64,000 nt of DNA. Origin: Cohnella silvisoli (lineage in GTDB: Bacteria > Bacillota > Bacilli > Paenibacillales > Paenibacillaceae). Of the stretch, positions 18,247-27,382 are shown piece after piece (position 1 is the stretch's first letter; each line of letters opens with the position of its first letter). The DNA lies in the NCBI RefSeq assembly GCF_021190915.1, contig NZ_JAIOAP010000019.1, positions 1 to 64,000 on the forward strand, given 5' to 3'. The notes below the pieces were generated by a model that was not told the DNA's origin, made no database searches, and saw nothing but the letters and a program-made list of their open reading frames with translations. Made by a program: the position numbers and the translations under genes.

Positions 18247-19971
18247 ATGAATACGCTGTTTCCTTTACGTTATGGCATTTTCCTCAAGCTCTGGACGACT
18301 TTCTTGGCGATTCTGATTCCTATTTATGTGATCGCTTTCTTCATGAGCAAATCCGGGGTCGATATTATGCGCCAACAAATTTTCCACTTGATGGAACAGA
18401 AGTCCGCCTATTTCGTTTCTTCCATGGATTCCGAGTTCGAGCGAATCTCCCGATTGCAGTTGGAATTTCTGGGCGATTCCGATTTGCAAGATCTGAGCAA
18501 CCGATCCGAAACGCTTAAAGTGTACGAACGCACGAAAGCTTACAACGATCTGCTGACCAAGCTCAAGACATTGGCTTCGTCCAGCCGCTATATCAAAGAA
18601 GCTTTTGTTCTTATGCCGCACGATAATCGCCGCTTGTCCTCCATTAACGGTTATTCGGAAATGGATCCCGCCGAATTCGAATCGTTTAGCGGGCAGAAGA
18701 AGTTCACATCGTCCGGATTGAGTTATATGAACAATCATGTTTATTTCAATCTGGGCTTCCCTCAGTTGTCGAGCAGTACCTTCCTTCTGGTCATTGAAAT
18801 TTCCCTCGATAAAATCCGGGAGGAAATCCAAAACCCGAATACGATCGGAGACGGTCTCGCCTATATCAAGAGCAATGACGATGGCCCCGCAATAACCGTC
18901 TCGTCCTTCGACAGGGATTCCAACGGCGAGCTTCTCGCCGGAGTAAAGGCCACGGAAGAAGGAACGGTTATCCATGTTCAAGACAAGTCTTATTTGCGCT
19001 TCGTGGAAGGATTCAAATCCGTCAATTGGTCTTATGTCATGTTAGTCGACGAAGAAAAGGTGCTGCAGCCCGTGCTTCCCTTCAAGAGATGGTTGTGGAT
19101 ATTGTCCGCCTTGTCCGTCATTGTCGTGTTTGTTGTGTCGCTCTCTCTACTTAGGGTTATACACAAGCCGATGCTCAAACTGCTGAAAGCTTTCCGGCAA
19201 ATTGAAACCGGTCAATTCGACGTTCATCTTCAGCACCGAACCCGGGACGAATTCAATTACGTATACGACCAATTTAATCAAACCGTTATCAGGCTTAACG
19301 TTCTGGTCAAGCAAGTGTACGAACAAACGATCCGCAGCCAAAGGTCCGAGCTTAAGCAGCTGCAATCGCAGATCAACCCCCATTTTTTCTATAACAGCCT
19401 TTATATTCTCTATCGCATGGCGCAGGAAGAAGACTACGAAGGCGTGTCCGCCATGTCTAAGCATCTCGGGGATTATTTCAAATTCATCACGCAAAACAAG
19501 TCGGATGTCGTTTCCCTGGACAAAGAAATTCAGCACGCGGCCGTATACGTGTCCATTCAGCAGCTCCGATTCCATGATCGCATCGTATTCCAATTCGACA
19601 TTGAGGGTCCTGTCGACAAATGGGAGGTGCCGCGCCTCATCATTCAACCTTTCCTAGAGAACGCCATCGTTCACGGCCATGAGCAAACGATCCGAGATGG
19701 GCGCGTGGACGTCCGAATTCGGTGCGACGAATCGGTTTTGGTCATTGAAATCGAGGACAACGGCGAAGGGGTCGAATCGAATTTGCTGCAGGAGTGGGAA
19801 AGGAAGCTTCGAACTCAGGACGAGACCGACGATCACGCCTTGTGGAACGTTCATCGCCGCTTGCAGCTTCGTTATGGAGAAACAAGCGGAATTAGGCTGC
19901 AAGCGGGCGGCACCGGGGGATTGCTCGTGACCATTACGATTAACAGGAAGGGGAACGATACCGATGTTTAA
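18247..19971 (+). CDS. Sensor histidine kinase, YesM family
   Basis: A 574-residue membrane kinase. Two helices (about 12-32 and 280-303) flank an extracellular Cache-like domain, followed by HAMP. The HisK domain has QINPHFFYNSL with phospho-acceptor His379, and the HATPase domain has IQPFLENAIVHG and EDNGEGV. An upstream in-frame extension exists but overlaps the lipoprotein gene's N-terminus; ATG 18247 has AAAAGGAGG 13 nt upstream. The 8-bp overlap with the response regulator gene indicates coupled translation. Known role of the family: sensing extracellular sugars or a liganded binding protein and activating the adjacent importer operon. Confidence 0.9.
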   Translation: MNTLFPLRYGIFLKLWTTFLAILIPIYVIAFFMSKSGVDIMRQQIFHLMEQKSAYFVSSMDSEFERISRLQLEFLGDSDLQDLSNRSETLKVYERTKAYNDLLTKLKTLASSSRYIKEAFVLMPHDNRRLSSINGYSEMDPAEFESFSGQKKFTSSGLSYMNNHVYFNLGFPQLSSSTFLLVIEISLDKIREEIQNPNTIGDGLAYIKSNDDGPAITVSSFDRDSNGELLAGVKATEEGTVIHVQDKSYLRFVEGFKSVNWSYVMLVDEEKVLQPVLPFKRWLWILSALSVIVVFVVSLSLLRVIHKPMLKLLKAFRQIETGQFDVHLQHRTRDEFNYVYDQFNQTVIRLNVLVKQVYEQTIRSQRSELKQLQSQINPHFFYNSLYILYRMAQEEDYEGVSAMSKHLGDYFKFITQNKSDVVSLDKEIQHAAVYVSIQQLRFHDRIVFQFDIEGPVDKWEVPRLIIQPFLENAIVHGHEQTIRDGRVDVRIRCDESVLVIEIEDNGEGVESNLLQEWERKLRTQDETDDHALWNVHRRLQLRYGETSGIRLQAGGTGGLLVTITINRKGNDTDV

Positions 19972-21634
19972 TGTACTGCTGGTCGACGACGAGCCGTTTA
20001 TCGTGGACTCCATGTTTAATATGCTGGAAAGATCGGACCGGAATGAACTGCTCTTATGGAAGGCGACGTCCGCTTCCGAAGCGATGGCTATTATGCAGGA
20101 GAACCGGATCGATATTCTGATTACGGACGTGCGGATGCCGGGAATGAACGGCATCGAGCTTGTAGAGCAGGTCAAAAAGCATTGGCGGAACTGCAAAGTC
20201 ATTTTTTTGTCCGGTTACTCCGACTACGAATATTTGCAATCCGCGCTTCGCCACGATGCGTTCGATTATTTGCTGAAGCCGGTGGATGACGATACCATTC
20301 TGGAGACGCTTCAACGGGGAATTTTGGAAATCGAAGCCGAACTGCAAACGCACGACGTGATGGCCCGAGCGGAAATTCAGTTGCAAAAAGCTCAGAATCT
20401 GCTTCAAAAGGAATTCGTCGAGAGCCTGCTAACTTCGCAACCGCCCGCGGCAATAACGATAGAATCGCAGCTTCGCGAGCTTCAGATCCCTCTTCTGCCC
20501 GACCGGTCTGTCATCATGATGCTCGGAAGGGTCGACCGGTGGCCGCAGGACTACTCGCCGAAAGACAAGCTGCTGCTGCAAAATGCGGTCCACAATATCG
20601 TAGAGGAGTACTTGCACCGGATATGCCGGATTCAATCCTTCTCCGAAAGCCGATATTCCGTTTGGTTTATCCAGGTAGATGAGCCTGATTCCCCGGAAGA
20701 GGATCAAGCGAAAATTCAAGACCCTGTTAAGCTGCAATGGTATATTAACGAGCTCCTGGAAAAAATCCAACAGTCGATCCGGCATTATTTGCGTCTCCCC
20801 GTCTCGTTCGTTCTTTCCAAGCCGGACGTCGAGTGGGGGCAAATCCACCAAGCCTATCACTCCATGCGCGAGCTAATTCAGAGGGGAATCGGACTCGACG
20901 AGGAGATCATTCTCGTCGAGCAAGCGGACGATATGCAGGTACGATTCGGGGGTCCGGAATGGATGTCCCAGGATGTGAGAAAGCATATCAATCAATTGTT
21001 GAGTTTGCTGGAATCCGGCAACGGGCCTGCCTTCCGGCTGGAATTAACCCGTTTTTTTCAGCTCGCCCAACAATCGGTCTTTCTCGATTACGCTTTTCAA
21101 TTGGAAATATTCGCCCATCTCTCAGCCATGTTTCTGACCTACATGAACGCCAGAAAATTGACCAGTGCGATCGAAAACGACCCCGGCTTGGACTCTCTCG
21201 CCCATTATGGCAAGCATGCCAACTGGCCTGCGTTAGAAACTTATTTCCTTCGGTTAGCGGATCGGTTGCTGTCCCTTGCGGAAGGAGAGAGAAAAGATCA
21301 GAAGAAAGAGATTATCGATCAGATAGACGCGTATATCGTGGAGAATTTGAACCGGAATATTTCGCTGAGCCATCTAGCCAAGCGGTTTCACCTTAGTCCT
21401 TTTTATCTGTCGCGGCTCTTCCATGCGGAGAAAGGGATTTCCTTATCCGATAGGACAAAAATGCTGAAAATCTCCAAAGCGATGGAGCTTCTGCTCGCGG
21501 AAGGAATAAAAATCCAGGAGGTCGCGCTGGAGCTCGGCTTCGACAATGTTCCTTACTTCACTAAATTTTTCAAGAAAAACGTTGGCGTTACCCCATTGGA
21601 GTACAAACAGAGCAACAGCCAGTCCATGAAATGA
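19964..21634 (+). CDS. Response regulator with AraC-type DNA-binding domain, YesN family
   Basis: A 556-residue regulator. The receiver domain has VDDE at 7-10, phospho-acceptor Asp55 (ILITDVRMPG) and the conserved Lys in DYLLKPV. A long linker follows. The C-terminal AraC/XylS domain holds two helix-turn-helix motifs: LSHLAKRFHLSPFYLSRLF and IQEVALELGFDNVPYFTKFF. It overlaps the kinase gene and presumably activates the divergent sugar operon from the intergenic region at 18063-18246. Confidence 0.9.
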   Translation: MFNVLLVDDEPFIVDSMFNMLERSDRNELLLWKATSASEAMAIMQENRIDILITDVRMPGMNGIELVEQVKKHWRNCKVIFLSGYSDYEYLQSALRHDAFDYLLKPVDDDTILETLQRGILEIEAELQTHDVMARAEIQLQKAQNLLQKEFVESLLTSQPPAAITIESQLRELQIPLLPDRSVIMMLGRVDRWPQDYSPKDKLLLQNAVHNIVEEYLHRICRIQSFSESRYSVWFIQVDEPDSPEEDQAKIQDPVKLQWYINELLEKIQQSIRHYLRLPVSFVLSKPDVEWGQIHQAYHSMRELIQRGIGLDEEIILVEQADDMQVRFGGPEWMSQDVRKHINQLLSLLESGNGPAFRLELTRFFQLAQQSVFLDYAFQLEIFAHLSAMFLTYMNARKLTSAIENDPGLDSLAHYGKHANWPALETYFLRLADRLLSLAEGERKDQKKEIIDQIDAYIVENLNRNISLSHLAKRFHLSPFYLSRLFHAEKGISLSDRTKMLKISKAMELLLAEGIKIQEVALELGFDNVPYFTKFFKKNVGVTPLEYKQSNSQSMK

Positions 21635-21647
21635 AGGAGAAATCACC

Positions 21648-22817
21648 ATGACAGAAAACATACGATGCATTCCTATGCGGGTCGTAGCGGCTCCGGATTC
21701 GTTCAAAGGAAGCCTATCCGCCAAGGATGCCGCACGGGCAATGGAACGCGGCGTCTTGAGCGCATGTGCGGATGCCGTCGTCGTACGCAAGCCTATCGCG
21801 GATGGCGGCGAAGGGACCGTCGACGCCGTGCTGGAAGCGGTTCCGGAAGGCCTGCGTCTCCGCGCTGCCGTATCCGGCCCGCTCAACGCGGCGCTGGAAG
21901 CCGAATACGCGATGCTTCCGGACGGGACAGCCGTCTTCGAGTTGGCCGCTGCATCCGGCTTGACGCTCTTACCGGCAGAGGATCTCCGCCCGCTTGAGGC
22001 GTCCACGCACGGAACGGGCGAACTGATTCGCGCTGCCTTGGACCGCGGCTGTCGCCAAATCGTGATCGGTCTGGGCGGCAGCGCCACGACTGATGGCGGT
22101 ACAGGTCTGCTGCGAGCTTTGGGCTGCCGATTTTTGGACGCGTCAGGGGACGAGCTCGGACCGGGCGGAGCAGAGCTGTTGCGGCTTGACCGAATCGACC
22201 GGACAGGACTCCATCCCCGGCTGGCCGAGGTAGCCGTCACTCTCTGCTGCGACGTGACGAACCCGCTATGCGGACCGGAAGGCGCGGCAGCCGTCTATGG
22301 ACCGCAGAAGGGAGCCGACACCAGGCAAGTCGCGCAGCTCGACCATGCGCTGGAGCGCTTCGCCGACGTCCTAGAGGCGACGACCGGCAGCGATGAATAC
22401 CGCAGCCTGCCCGGAGGGGGCGCAGCCGGAGGCACGGGCGCCGGATTGGCCGCGCTTCTGGGCGCCGCGCTGAAACCCGGCTTCGGCCTGCTGGCGGAGC
22501 TGACGAATCTGGAAGCGGCGATCGCCGGCGCCGATCTCGTCCTGACCGGCGAAGGGCGGACGGACAATCAGACGCTGAACGGCAAAGTGCCGGTCGGCGT
22601 AGCCCGTCTCGCCCGCCGCTGCGGCGTGCCGGTTGTTGTCCTGAGCGGCGGCATCGGTCCCGGAGCGGAGGGGCTATATGGAGAAAGGATAACCGCTATC
22701 TTCGGTCTCCCGGACAAGCCTATGGAGCTTCGTGAAGCGATGAACGGAGCCGAAGCTCTGCTGGAGCGAGCCGCGGGGAACGTCGCGCGTTTGTTCGCGG
22801 CAGGCCAGAGCCGTTGA
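21648..22817 (+). CDS. Glycerate kinase, GlxK/GarK type
   Basis: A 389-residue cytoplasmic enzyme of the glycerate kinase type 1 family. It phosphorylates D-glycerate with ATP to phosphoglycerate. Visible motifs are VVAAPDSFKGSLSA near the N-terminus, ADGGEGTVD, the GLGGSATTDGG loop and LVLTGEGRTDNQT. The start ATG 21648 follows AAGGAG; a second Met nine codons on is possible. It lies 13 bp after the response regulator gene and is probably co-transcribed, which would feed glycerate from sugar-acid catabolism into glycolysis. GC content is high, as in the rest of the locus. Confidence 0.9.
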   Translation: MTENIRCIPMRVVAAPDSFKGSLSAKDAARAMERGVLSACADAVVVRKPIADGGEGTVDAVLEAVPEGLRLRAAVSGPLNAALEAEYAMLPDGTAVFELAAASGLTLLPAEDLRPLEASTHGTGELIRAALDRGCRQIVIGLGGSATTDGGTGLLRALGCRFLDASGDELGPGGAELLRLDRIDRTGLHPRLAEVAVTLCCDVTNPLCGPEGAAAVYGPQKGADTRQVAQLDHALERFADVLEATTGSDEYRSLPGGGAAGGTGAGLAALLGAALKPGFGLLAELTNLEAAIAGADLVLTGEGRTDNQTLNGKVPVGVARLARRCGVPVVVLSGGIGPGAEGLYGERITAIFGLPDKPMELREAMNGAEALLERAAGNVARLFAAGQSR

Positions 22818-22836
22818 AGCGGCGTCAAGTCCGGAC

Positions 22837-22865
22837 AAAAACGGAAATATCGAGTAAACGTTTTT
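22837..22865 (+). terminator. Possible terminator after glycerate kinase gene
   Basis: AAAAACG pairs with CGTTTTT across a 15-nt AT-rich loop, 20 bp after the glycerate kinase stop, and the 3' arm ends in a run of T. The stem is short and A/T-rich, so it is weak. Confidence 0.4.
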
Positions 22866-22872
22866 TCACGCA

Positions 22873-23104
22873 GTGCAGGTAGCGGTGTTGTCCATAGCAA
22901 CCGGGCTTCAGTTGGAACTGGATAAGCCGTCACTTATCGAGCTTGGCAAAGCTGCATTGCTATTAGCGTTGAAGTATGGTTTATATCTGACGCCGCCGAA
23001 TATGGACCACTTATTGTACAATTCCTGCAATTCTAACACGCAGCGAGGAGGTTATTCAGACGATTCGCGAAACTGTGCTTCAAGGTGGAGGGATTTTGCA
23101 GTGA
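22873..23104 (+). pseudogene. Possible gene remnant, frameshifted
   Basis: A frame from 22873 reads LELDKPSLIELGKAALLLAL and then KYGLYLTPPNMDHLLYN. After a frame change near 23040 it seems to continue as EEVIQTIRETVLQGGG and stops at 23102-23104. The layout faintly recalls C-termini of PLP-dependent class III aminotransferases, but the match is too weak to name it. No start codon or ribosome site is evident. Confidence 0.25.
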
Positions 23105-23299
23105 ACTGTGTAGCTGCGCGGCTGCTGTCAAAACCTCAATGAGAAAGACTGTAGCACTGCCTTTCAGTTTGCGGATTACGATAGCGTTCGATATAGTGAC
23201 AGCGCCAGTCTAGGACTTTATTTCTTGTCCAAGGCTGTCGCTGTTTGGATTTCTGAGGTCATTCTGCGATTGAAGGGAATCTGAACTTGAATTAGCCTT

Positions 23300-23746
23300 C
23301 TACGACGTTTTCTTACCATTTGTTGGATCATGCGAGAGATTGTGCAAAACAGAGCGCAAGAGAGTACTGGAAATATGCTGAGTGTACGGAAGGTAAACAA
23401 TAGACACTCCTAATTTGGCGAACTGTTCCTCATAGCTGTTCCAGAGTAGACTTCCCTTCCAATCGTCACCAACTAATGTCACATGAAATCTTCGATCTTC
23501 CCAGACCGAATAGCGATTCATTTCGTGTTGCGGAATTACTTCGTTGACGAAGCGAAGGGAACCCACAATCGCCGCCCGCTCAGAGTACGGGATAACGGGG
23601 GTTTTGTTTTTGTATCTTAGAGACAGTTCATCAGTCGTAACTCCGACCACGAGCTTATCACAATGCTTACTCGCTTCTTCGAGAAAGGTCAGGTGACCGA
23701 TGTGAAAGAGATCAAAGACTCCGGCAGTGTAACCGATTACGGTCAT
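23300..23746 (-). CDS. Cytidylyltransferase, TagD-like (glycerol-3-phosphate cytidylyltransferase family)
   Basis: A 148-residue nucleotidyltransferase. The N-terminus has GYTAGVFDLFHIGH, with the HxGH active-site motif at 16-19. VGVTTDELSLRYKNKTPVIP follows, as in TagD. The C-terminal signature normally written RTEGISTT appears as YTQHISSTLLR. Known role in the family: forming CDP-alcohols for wall teichoic acid or glycan modification. ATG 23746 follows AAAGGAT. Two broken relatives lie at 31155-31321 and 32934-33178. The substrate is uncertain because the second motif is altered. Confidence 0.8.
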   Translation of the reverse strand: MTVIGYTAGVFDLFHIGHLTFLEEASKHCDKLVVGVTTDELSLRYKNKTPVIPYSERAAIVGSLRFVNEVIPQHEMNRYSVWEDRRFHVTLVGDDWKGSLLWNSYEEQFAKLGVSIVYLPYTQHISSTLLRSVLHNLSHDPTNGKKTS

Positions 23747-23792
23747 AATATTATCCTTTCAGGCCGGTCTTACCACTTATATACATTAAATA

Positions 23793-24086
23793 TCATTTAT
23801 CAGAACCGGCGCTATTATAAATGTATTTCTTAAAATCTATTGGTTCTTCTAAAACCTCATCTAGTTCCCTTAAAAATAATTGGAAATGCTCGCTCTCGTA
23901 ATGCTTAATAATTACCTCATCATCCGGTCGGTATTCGATTGTAACAAATTTTCGCGGATCATAGGTCCTCTTGAAAATGTCGTGACAAATGCTGCAATGC
24001 GAATTTTCAATGTGCTTGTCAACATTCCGTAAATAATCTTCTTCTCGATACTGCTTAATATGAATTAAAACATTCAGTTCGATCAT
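23793..24086 (-). CDS. Small protein with C-x-x-C motif, unknown
   Basis: A 97-residue acidic, His-rich protein. It has HCSICHDIF at about 30-38, which could bind a metal, followed by charged segments and no membrane helix. ATG 24086 is preceded by AGGGAGATG at a normal distance. It lies just downstream of the broken radical SAM gene on the same strand and may be the last gene of that repair operon. I do not recognise the family. Confidence 0.5.
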   Translation of the reverse strand: MIELNVLIHIKQYREEDYLRNVDKHIENSHCSICHDIFKRTYDPRKFVTIEYRPDDEVIIKHYESEHFQLFLRELDEVLEEPIDFKKYIYNSAGSDK

Positions 24087-24132
24087 TTTTACATCTCCCT
24101 ATGTATGTGCTCATTTTTATAATGGCTGAACT

Positions 24133-24912
24133 CTAAGGTTCAAATCCTTGTTGGCTAATAAATATTTGGTCCTCAGAAAAATAATATTTTAAACGTTCAT
24201 AGACCTTACGATAAGCGGAAGGCGTATACCATTCCTCCAAACCAAGTTGTTTATACAAAGCCTCAATACCTAAATTCCGTATACGTCTTCCTCCGCTGCC
24301 ATCTCCCATATAATAGTCGTCTATGCATACACGATTAACCAGTTGGCTTAACATTTCTGCTTACTTTTCGCTGCTTGGCAACATAGGCGCAATGGTTGCC
24401 TGCGTCGGCACACCTGCTTCAGCCAACAATTGAAGGGTTTTTAATCTGGCTGCTATTGGAGGGGCATAGGGCGAAAAATGCCTCCTGATTTCTTCCAGGT
24501 CGGTTTCAACTGTCATACTAACACGAACATGCCTTCCTAGTCGCAATAGAAGATCAATATCACGTCGAACAAGGGGACTTCGTGTCTGCACAAACAAAAA
24601 ATCAGGTGGATCGTACGACATGATTTCTAGTATTGACCGAGTAATTTGTTCTTTGTTCTCTATAGGCTGGTATGGATCGGTGCTCGATGACATGAAGATA
24701 GTAATAGGTCCTTTGGTCTTAGCTTTTTGATATTCTTTCTGAAAAACCGATGCAGCCTCTTTCTTGATATCAACCCATGTTCCCCACTCTGCGTCGCGGA
24801 ATGTGGAGACCGGCATTTGTCGTACATAACAGTAAGAACAAGCAAATGAGCAACCCGTATATGGATTAAGTGAATGACTATACCCCGAAAGAAAGCCGAT
24901 CCCTTTATTCAA
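24133..24912 (-). pseudogene. Radical SAM protein, spore-photoproduct-lyase-like, interrupted by in-frame TAA
   Basis: The frame encodes a radical SAM enzyme with Cys cluster CSFACSYC (Cys21, Cys25, Cys28 from the TTG at 24912) and the SPL-like motif NPYTGC just before it. At 24361-24363 a TAA interrupts the frame (PSSEK-stop-AEMLSQLVN). The same frame then continues with VCIDDYYMGDGSGG to 24133, which is conserved C-terminal sequence in this family. Upstream the same frame is open (LNPKYKYPKTLLNKG) back to the TAG that ends the 2OG oxygenase gene, with no ATG and no ribosome site. So there is one lost sense codon and perhaps a lost start. The family transfers radicals for DNA-lesion or peptide chemistry; here it sits in an alkylation-repair operon. 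Confidence 0.75.
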
Positions 24913-24948
24913 AAGGGTTTTTGGATATTTGTATTTAGGATTAAGTTT

Positions 24949-25662
24949 CTATTTCGCATCGTGAAAAATAATACCCAAACTGTATCTTGTACCTGTAGTT
25001 ACAGTATTTACACCGTGTCTAAGCGTCGTTCTATAATAACCACGCGTTCCTAATACGGGACGATGGTTGGTTGGAAAAATTAGACCTTCCCCTTGATTCA
25101 AGGTAATGACATGCCCACGGCTTTGCGCCCGTGGTCGCTGCTCTACCAATAAGAATTCACCACCCGTGAAATCCTCTTCTCTTTGATTGAGAGCGAATAC
25201 GACCTGAAAGGGGAAGAATACTTTCCCATACAAATCCTGATGCAAGCAATTGTATCCCCCTGCTTCATATTTCAGGATCAATGGGGTAGGACGGTTCTGT
25301 CCTTCTTGATGACATTGATCGAGGAATTCCTCCAGTGTTGCCGGATAAGAAGCATCGTGACCTAATTGTTCCAGCCAGCGATTCGCTGTTATAGCAAGCT
25401 CCGGATACAACCCTTCGCGCAACTGCTGCAACAAAGATGGAAGGGGGGCATTGTAATATTTGTACTCCCCCATCCCAAAGCGATACCGAGCCATGTCGAT
25501 GGTCGTTCGAAAGAGACCTTCTTCCTCATAAGTGCTGACGATCTCTTGACATTCGGTTTTGTTTAGCAAACTAGGCAGTTTAGCATAACCATGTTCGTCC
25601 AGCATTTGCTGGATGAAATTCCAATCCAAATTATCTACGCTTAACGAGAGGCTCTCAGGCAT
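24949..25662 (-). CDS. 2-oxoglutarate/Fe(II)-dependent oxygenase, repair-associated
   Basis: A 237-residue dioxygenase. The iron ligands are His141-x-Asp143 in HQDLYGK and His216 in RHGVNTV; Arg226 in GTRYSLG is the likely 2-oxoglutarate contact. The start is ATG 25662, with GGGGAGG 8 nt upstream; an upstream GTG is not supported. It overlaps the end of the ogt gene by 8 bp, so the two are translationally coupled. The family is distinct from AlkB in its N-terminus but is often found beside Ada genes. Oxidative removal of alkyl groups is inferred. Confidence 0.8.
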   Translation of the reverse strand: MPESLSLSVDNLDWNFIQQMLDEHGYAKLPSLLNKTECQEIVSTYEEEGLFRTTIDMARYRFGMGEYKYYNAPLPSLLQQLREGLYPELAITANRWLEQLGHDASYPATLEEFLDQCHQEGQNRPTPLILKYEAGGYNCLHQDLYGKVFFPFQVVFALNQREEDFTGGEFLLVEQRPRAQSRGHVITLNQGEGLIFPTNHRPVLGTRGYYRTTLRHGVNTVTTGTRYSLGIIFHDAK

Positions 25663-26203
25663 AATGTAAGCCTCCCCCCAGAAGAGCACTGTCTTGTTCC
25701 AGTTCCAACAATTTCGTTTTCATCTCCATGCCTCCACGATAGCCGGTTAAAGCCCCGTTTTTACCGATTACGCGATGGCATGGAACCGTAATCAATACAG
25801 GATTTGCACCAATAGCAGAGCCTACAGCGCGCACAGCGCTCGGTTTTTGGATCTGATTGGCGATATCCGAATATGATTTCGTTTGTCCGTAAGGGATTTC
25901 GCAGAGCGCTTTCCACACGTCGAGTTGAAACGGCGTTCCGTGAAAATCGAATGGGATCGTAAAGCTTTTGCGTTTGCCCTGGAAATATTCGATGAGCTCA
26001 TTGGCATAGGGCTTCAGTTTCTCGCCATCCTCAATCAATGTACATCCAGGAAAATGGGCTTTTGCCCAATCTGCCAACTCATCCATAGGCATATTTTGAG
26101 AACCCACGTAACAAAGGCCATTGGATGTAGCCGCAATATTTATGTTCCAATCCTTATGTGAAAGTTGTGTCCAAAAGATCGGTGAATTATTGTTGTTTCT
26201 CAT
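25655..26203 (-). CDS. ogt: Methylated-DNA-protein-cysteine methyltransferase (Ogt/AdaB)
   Basis: A 182-residue suicide repair protein that takes methyl from O6-methylguanine onto Cys142 in the active-site motif PCHRVIG. Also visible are the DNA-binding helix region SYSDIANQIQKPSAVRAVG and LTGYRGG after the active site, both typical. ATG 26203 lies inside the 3' end of the adaA gene (17-bp overlap). It is the middle gene of the order adaA, ogt, 2OG oxygenase, radical SAM. Confidence 0.92.
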   Translation of the reverse strand: MRNNNNSPIFWTQLSHKDWNINIAATSNGLCYVGSQNMPMDELADWAKAHFPGCTLIEDGEKLKPYANELIEYFQGKRKSFTIPFDFHGTPFQLDVWKALCEIPYGQTKSYSDIANQIQKPSAVRAVGSAIGANPVLITVPCHRVIGKNGALTGYRGGMEMKTKLLELEQDSALLGGGLHYA

Positions 26204-26846
26204 GATCGAAAACCTCCATTTTGGTTTGATTTTGTAATTGGCGGTAGCTTGACGGAGTTTGCCCAGCCATTTTCTTAAATAGGGTTATAAAATAGGGCGT
26301 ACTTGGCATACCGACGCTTATGCCAACCTCTGAAATAGGCCTATTGGATGATAACAATTGCGCCTTAGCCTTTTCGACCCGTACTTGTTGAATATACTCG
26401 ACCGGAGTCATATTTTTGACTCTCTTAAATGTTCGATGCAGATGATACGGACTGCCGTGAGAGATAGTTGCGAGAGTTTCCAGGGTCAACGTCTCCATGT
26501 AATTCCTGTCGATGTAATCTGTCACCAAAGCCACCCACTCATCATCAGGCAAACGTTGTCCGGTCGGTTTACATCGTTTGCATGGGCGAAATTTGGCGGA
26601 CAATGCTTGATTGCTGGTTCGAAATAAATCAATGTTTTCTTTTTTTGGTGGCCTGGATTTGCATGAAGGCCGGCAAAAGATACCTGTGGTCTTTACTGCA
26701 TAGAAGAATTGACCATCGTAAGCAGCGTCATTGTTGATAATGGCTTGCCATTTTTCATCCGTCAAAGTTTCCGGGTTTTGCATGTTGACCGAATCGTCTA
26801 GGTTGCGGAATAACTTTTCCGTTTCCTGTTTTGTTTGCTTCTCCAA
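26187..26846 (-). CDS. adaA: AdaA-type methylphosphotriester sensor and AraC-family activator
   Basis: A 219-residue protein. The N-terminal Ada zinc domain has Cys58 and Cys62 (GIFCRPSC) and Cys89 and Cys92 (FRPCKRC). The C-terminal half is an AraC helix-turn-helix pair (LTLETLATISHGSPYHLHR; ISEVGISVGMPSTPYFITLF). Known role: methyl transfer from DNA phosphotriesters to the first Cys turns it into an activator of the ada regulon. Start TTG 26846 is chosen because GGAGGTG lies about 9 nt before it; the next ATG is 21 codons in and has no such site. It heads a minus-strand repair operon. Confidence 0.9.
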   Translation of the reverse strand: MEKQTKQETEKLFRNLDDSVNMQNPETLTDEKWQAIINNDAAYDGQFFYAVKTTGIFCRPSCKSRPPKKENIDLFRTSNQALSAKFRPCKRCKPTGQRLPDDEWVALVTDYIDRNYMETLTLETLATISHGSPYHLHRTFKRVKNMTPVEYIQQVRVEKAKAQLLSSNRPISEVGISVGMPSTPYFITLFKKMAGQTPSSYRQLQNQTKMEVFDHEKQQ

Positions 26847-27077
26847 TTCCGTTCACCTCCACGATCAGTATAACCACAACAATAAGCTCTTGTACGTATT
26901 CTCGAATATAACAGCATGATAACGAAATTGTTTAATTCCGGTTTGTGTTACAACTAATTTGAGGAAAGTATTGAATTGTAATGCAGCCCGATAGCAGGTT
27001 TTATCTACTCAGAGGAGATGTGTGTTTAACCAACTTGATTTTTTGTACAAATGACCAAGTTGAAATGAGGATTTTAC
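26847..27077. promoter_or_regulatory. Divergent intergenic region between adaA and Ada-domain gene
   Basis: This 231-bp AT-rich region must hold promoters for both directions. An inverted repeat CAACTTG/CAAGTTG (27031-27037 and 27056-27062, 18-bp spacing) lies just before the plus-strand gene and could be an operator. GAGGA before the ATG at 27078 is its ribosome site. I see no clear consensus -10/-35 pair. Confidence 0.35.
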
Positions 27078-27377
27078 ATGTGTACAGACGACATTAAGGA
27101 CAACATAAATCATTCTTCCTACACACTATTAGGCGCTGATCGTCGCCCCTATCAAAGCAGAACCAAGGGAACTTTGGGAGGCTATCGACGAAATAACATT
27201 TATGGTCGCCTAGACTGTCCCTCTGCACTTCGGGCCATAGCTATAGGAGGATATGTAAAATATCGCGTATTTTTTGAAAATGAAGAAATAGCTGTAGCCG
27301 CAGGATACCGGCCTTGTGCAGTCTGTTTACCGAAACGATATGCTAGCTGGAAAGCGGCACAAACAAAGGAGAGTTGA
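27078..27377 (+). CDS. Stand-alone Ada metal-binding-domain protein
   Basis: A 99-residue protein resembling the N-terminal Ada zinc domain alone: DRRPYQSRTKGTLGGYRR, then IYGRLDCPSALRAI, then AAGYRPCAVCLPKRY. Three Cys are in place (one in LDCPS, two in PCAVC). There is no AraC or methyltransferase domain. It could be a methylphosphotriester scavenger or sensor without its own transcription domain. It overlaps the TTG/ATG region of the next gene by a few bases and is divergent from adaA. Confidence 0.7.
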   Translation: MCTDDIKDNINHSSYTLLGADRRPYQSRTKGTLGGYRRNNIYGRLDCPSALRAIAIGGYVKYRVFFENEEIAVAAGYRPCAVCLPKRYASWKAAQTKES

Positions 27378-27382
27378 AGTAT

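Noticed and set aside
23218-23400. 60-codon minus-strand ORF after the TagD-like gene
   Set aside because: It overlaps the end of the TagD-like gene, has no ribosome site and no recognisable sequence.
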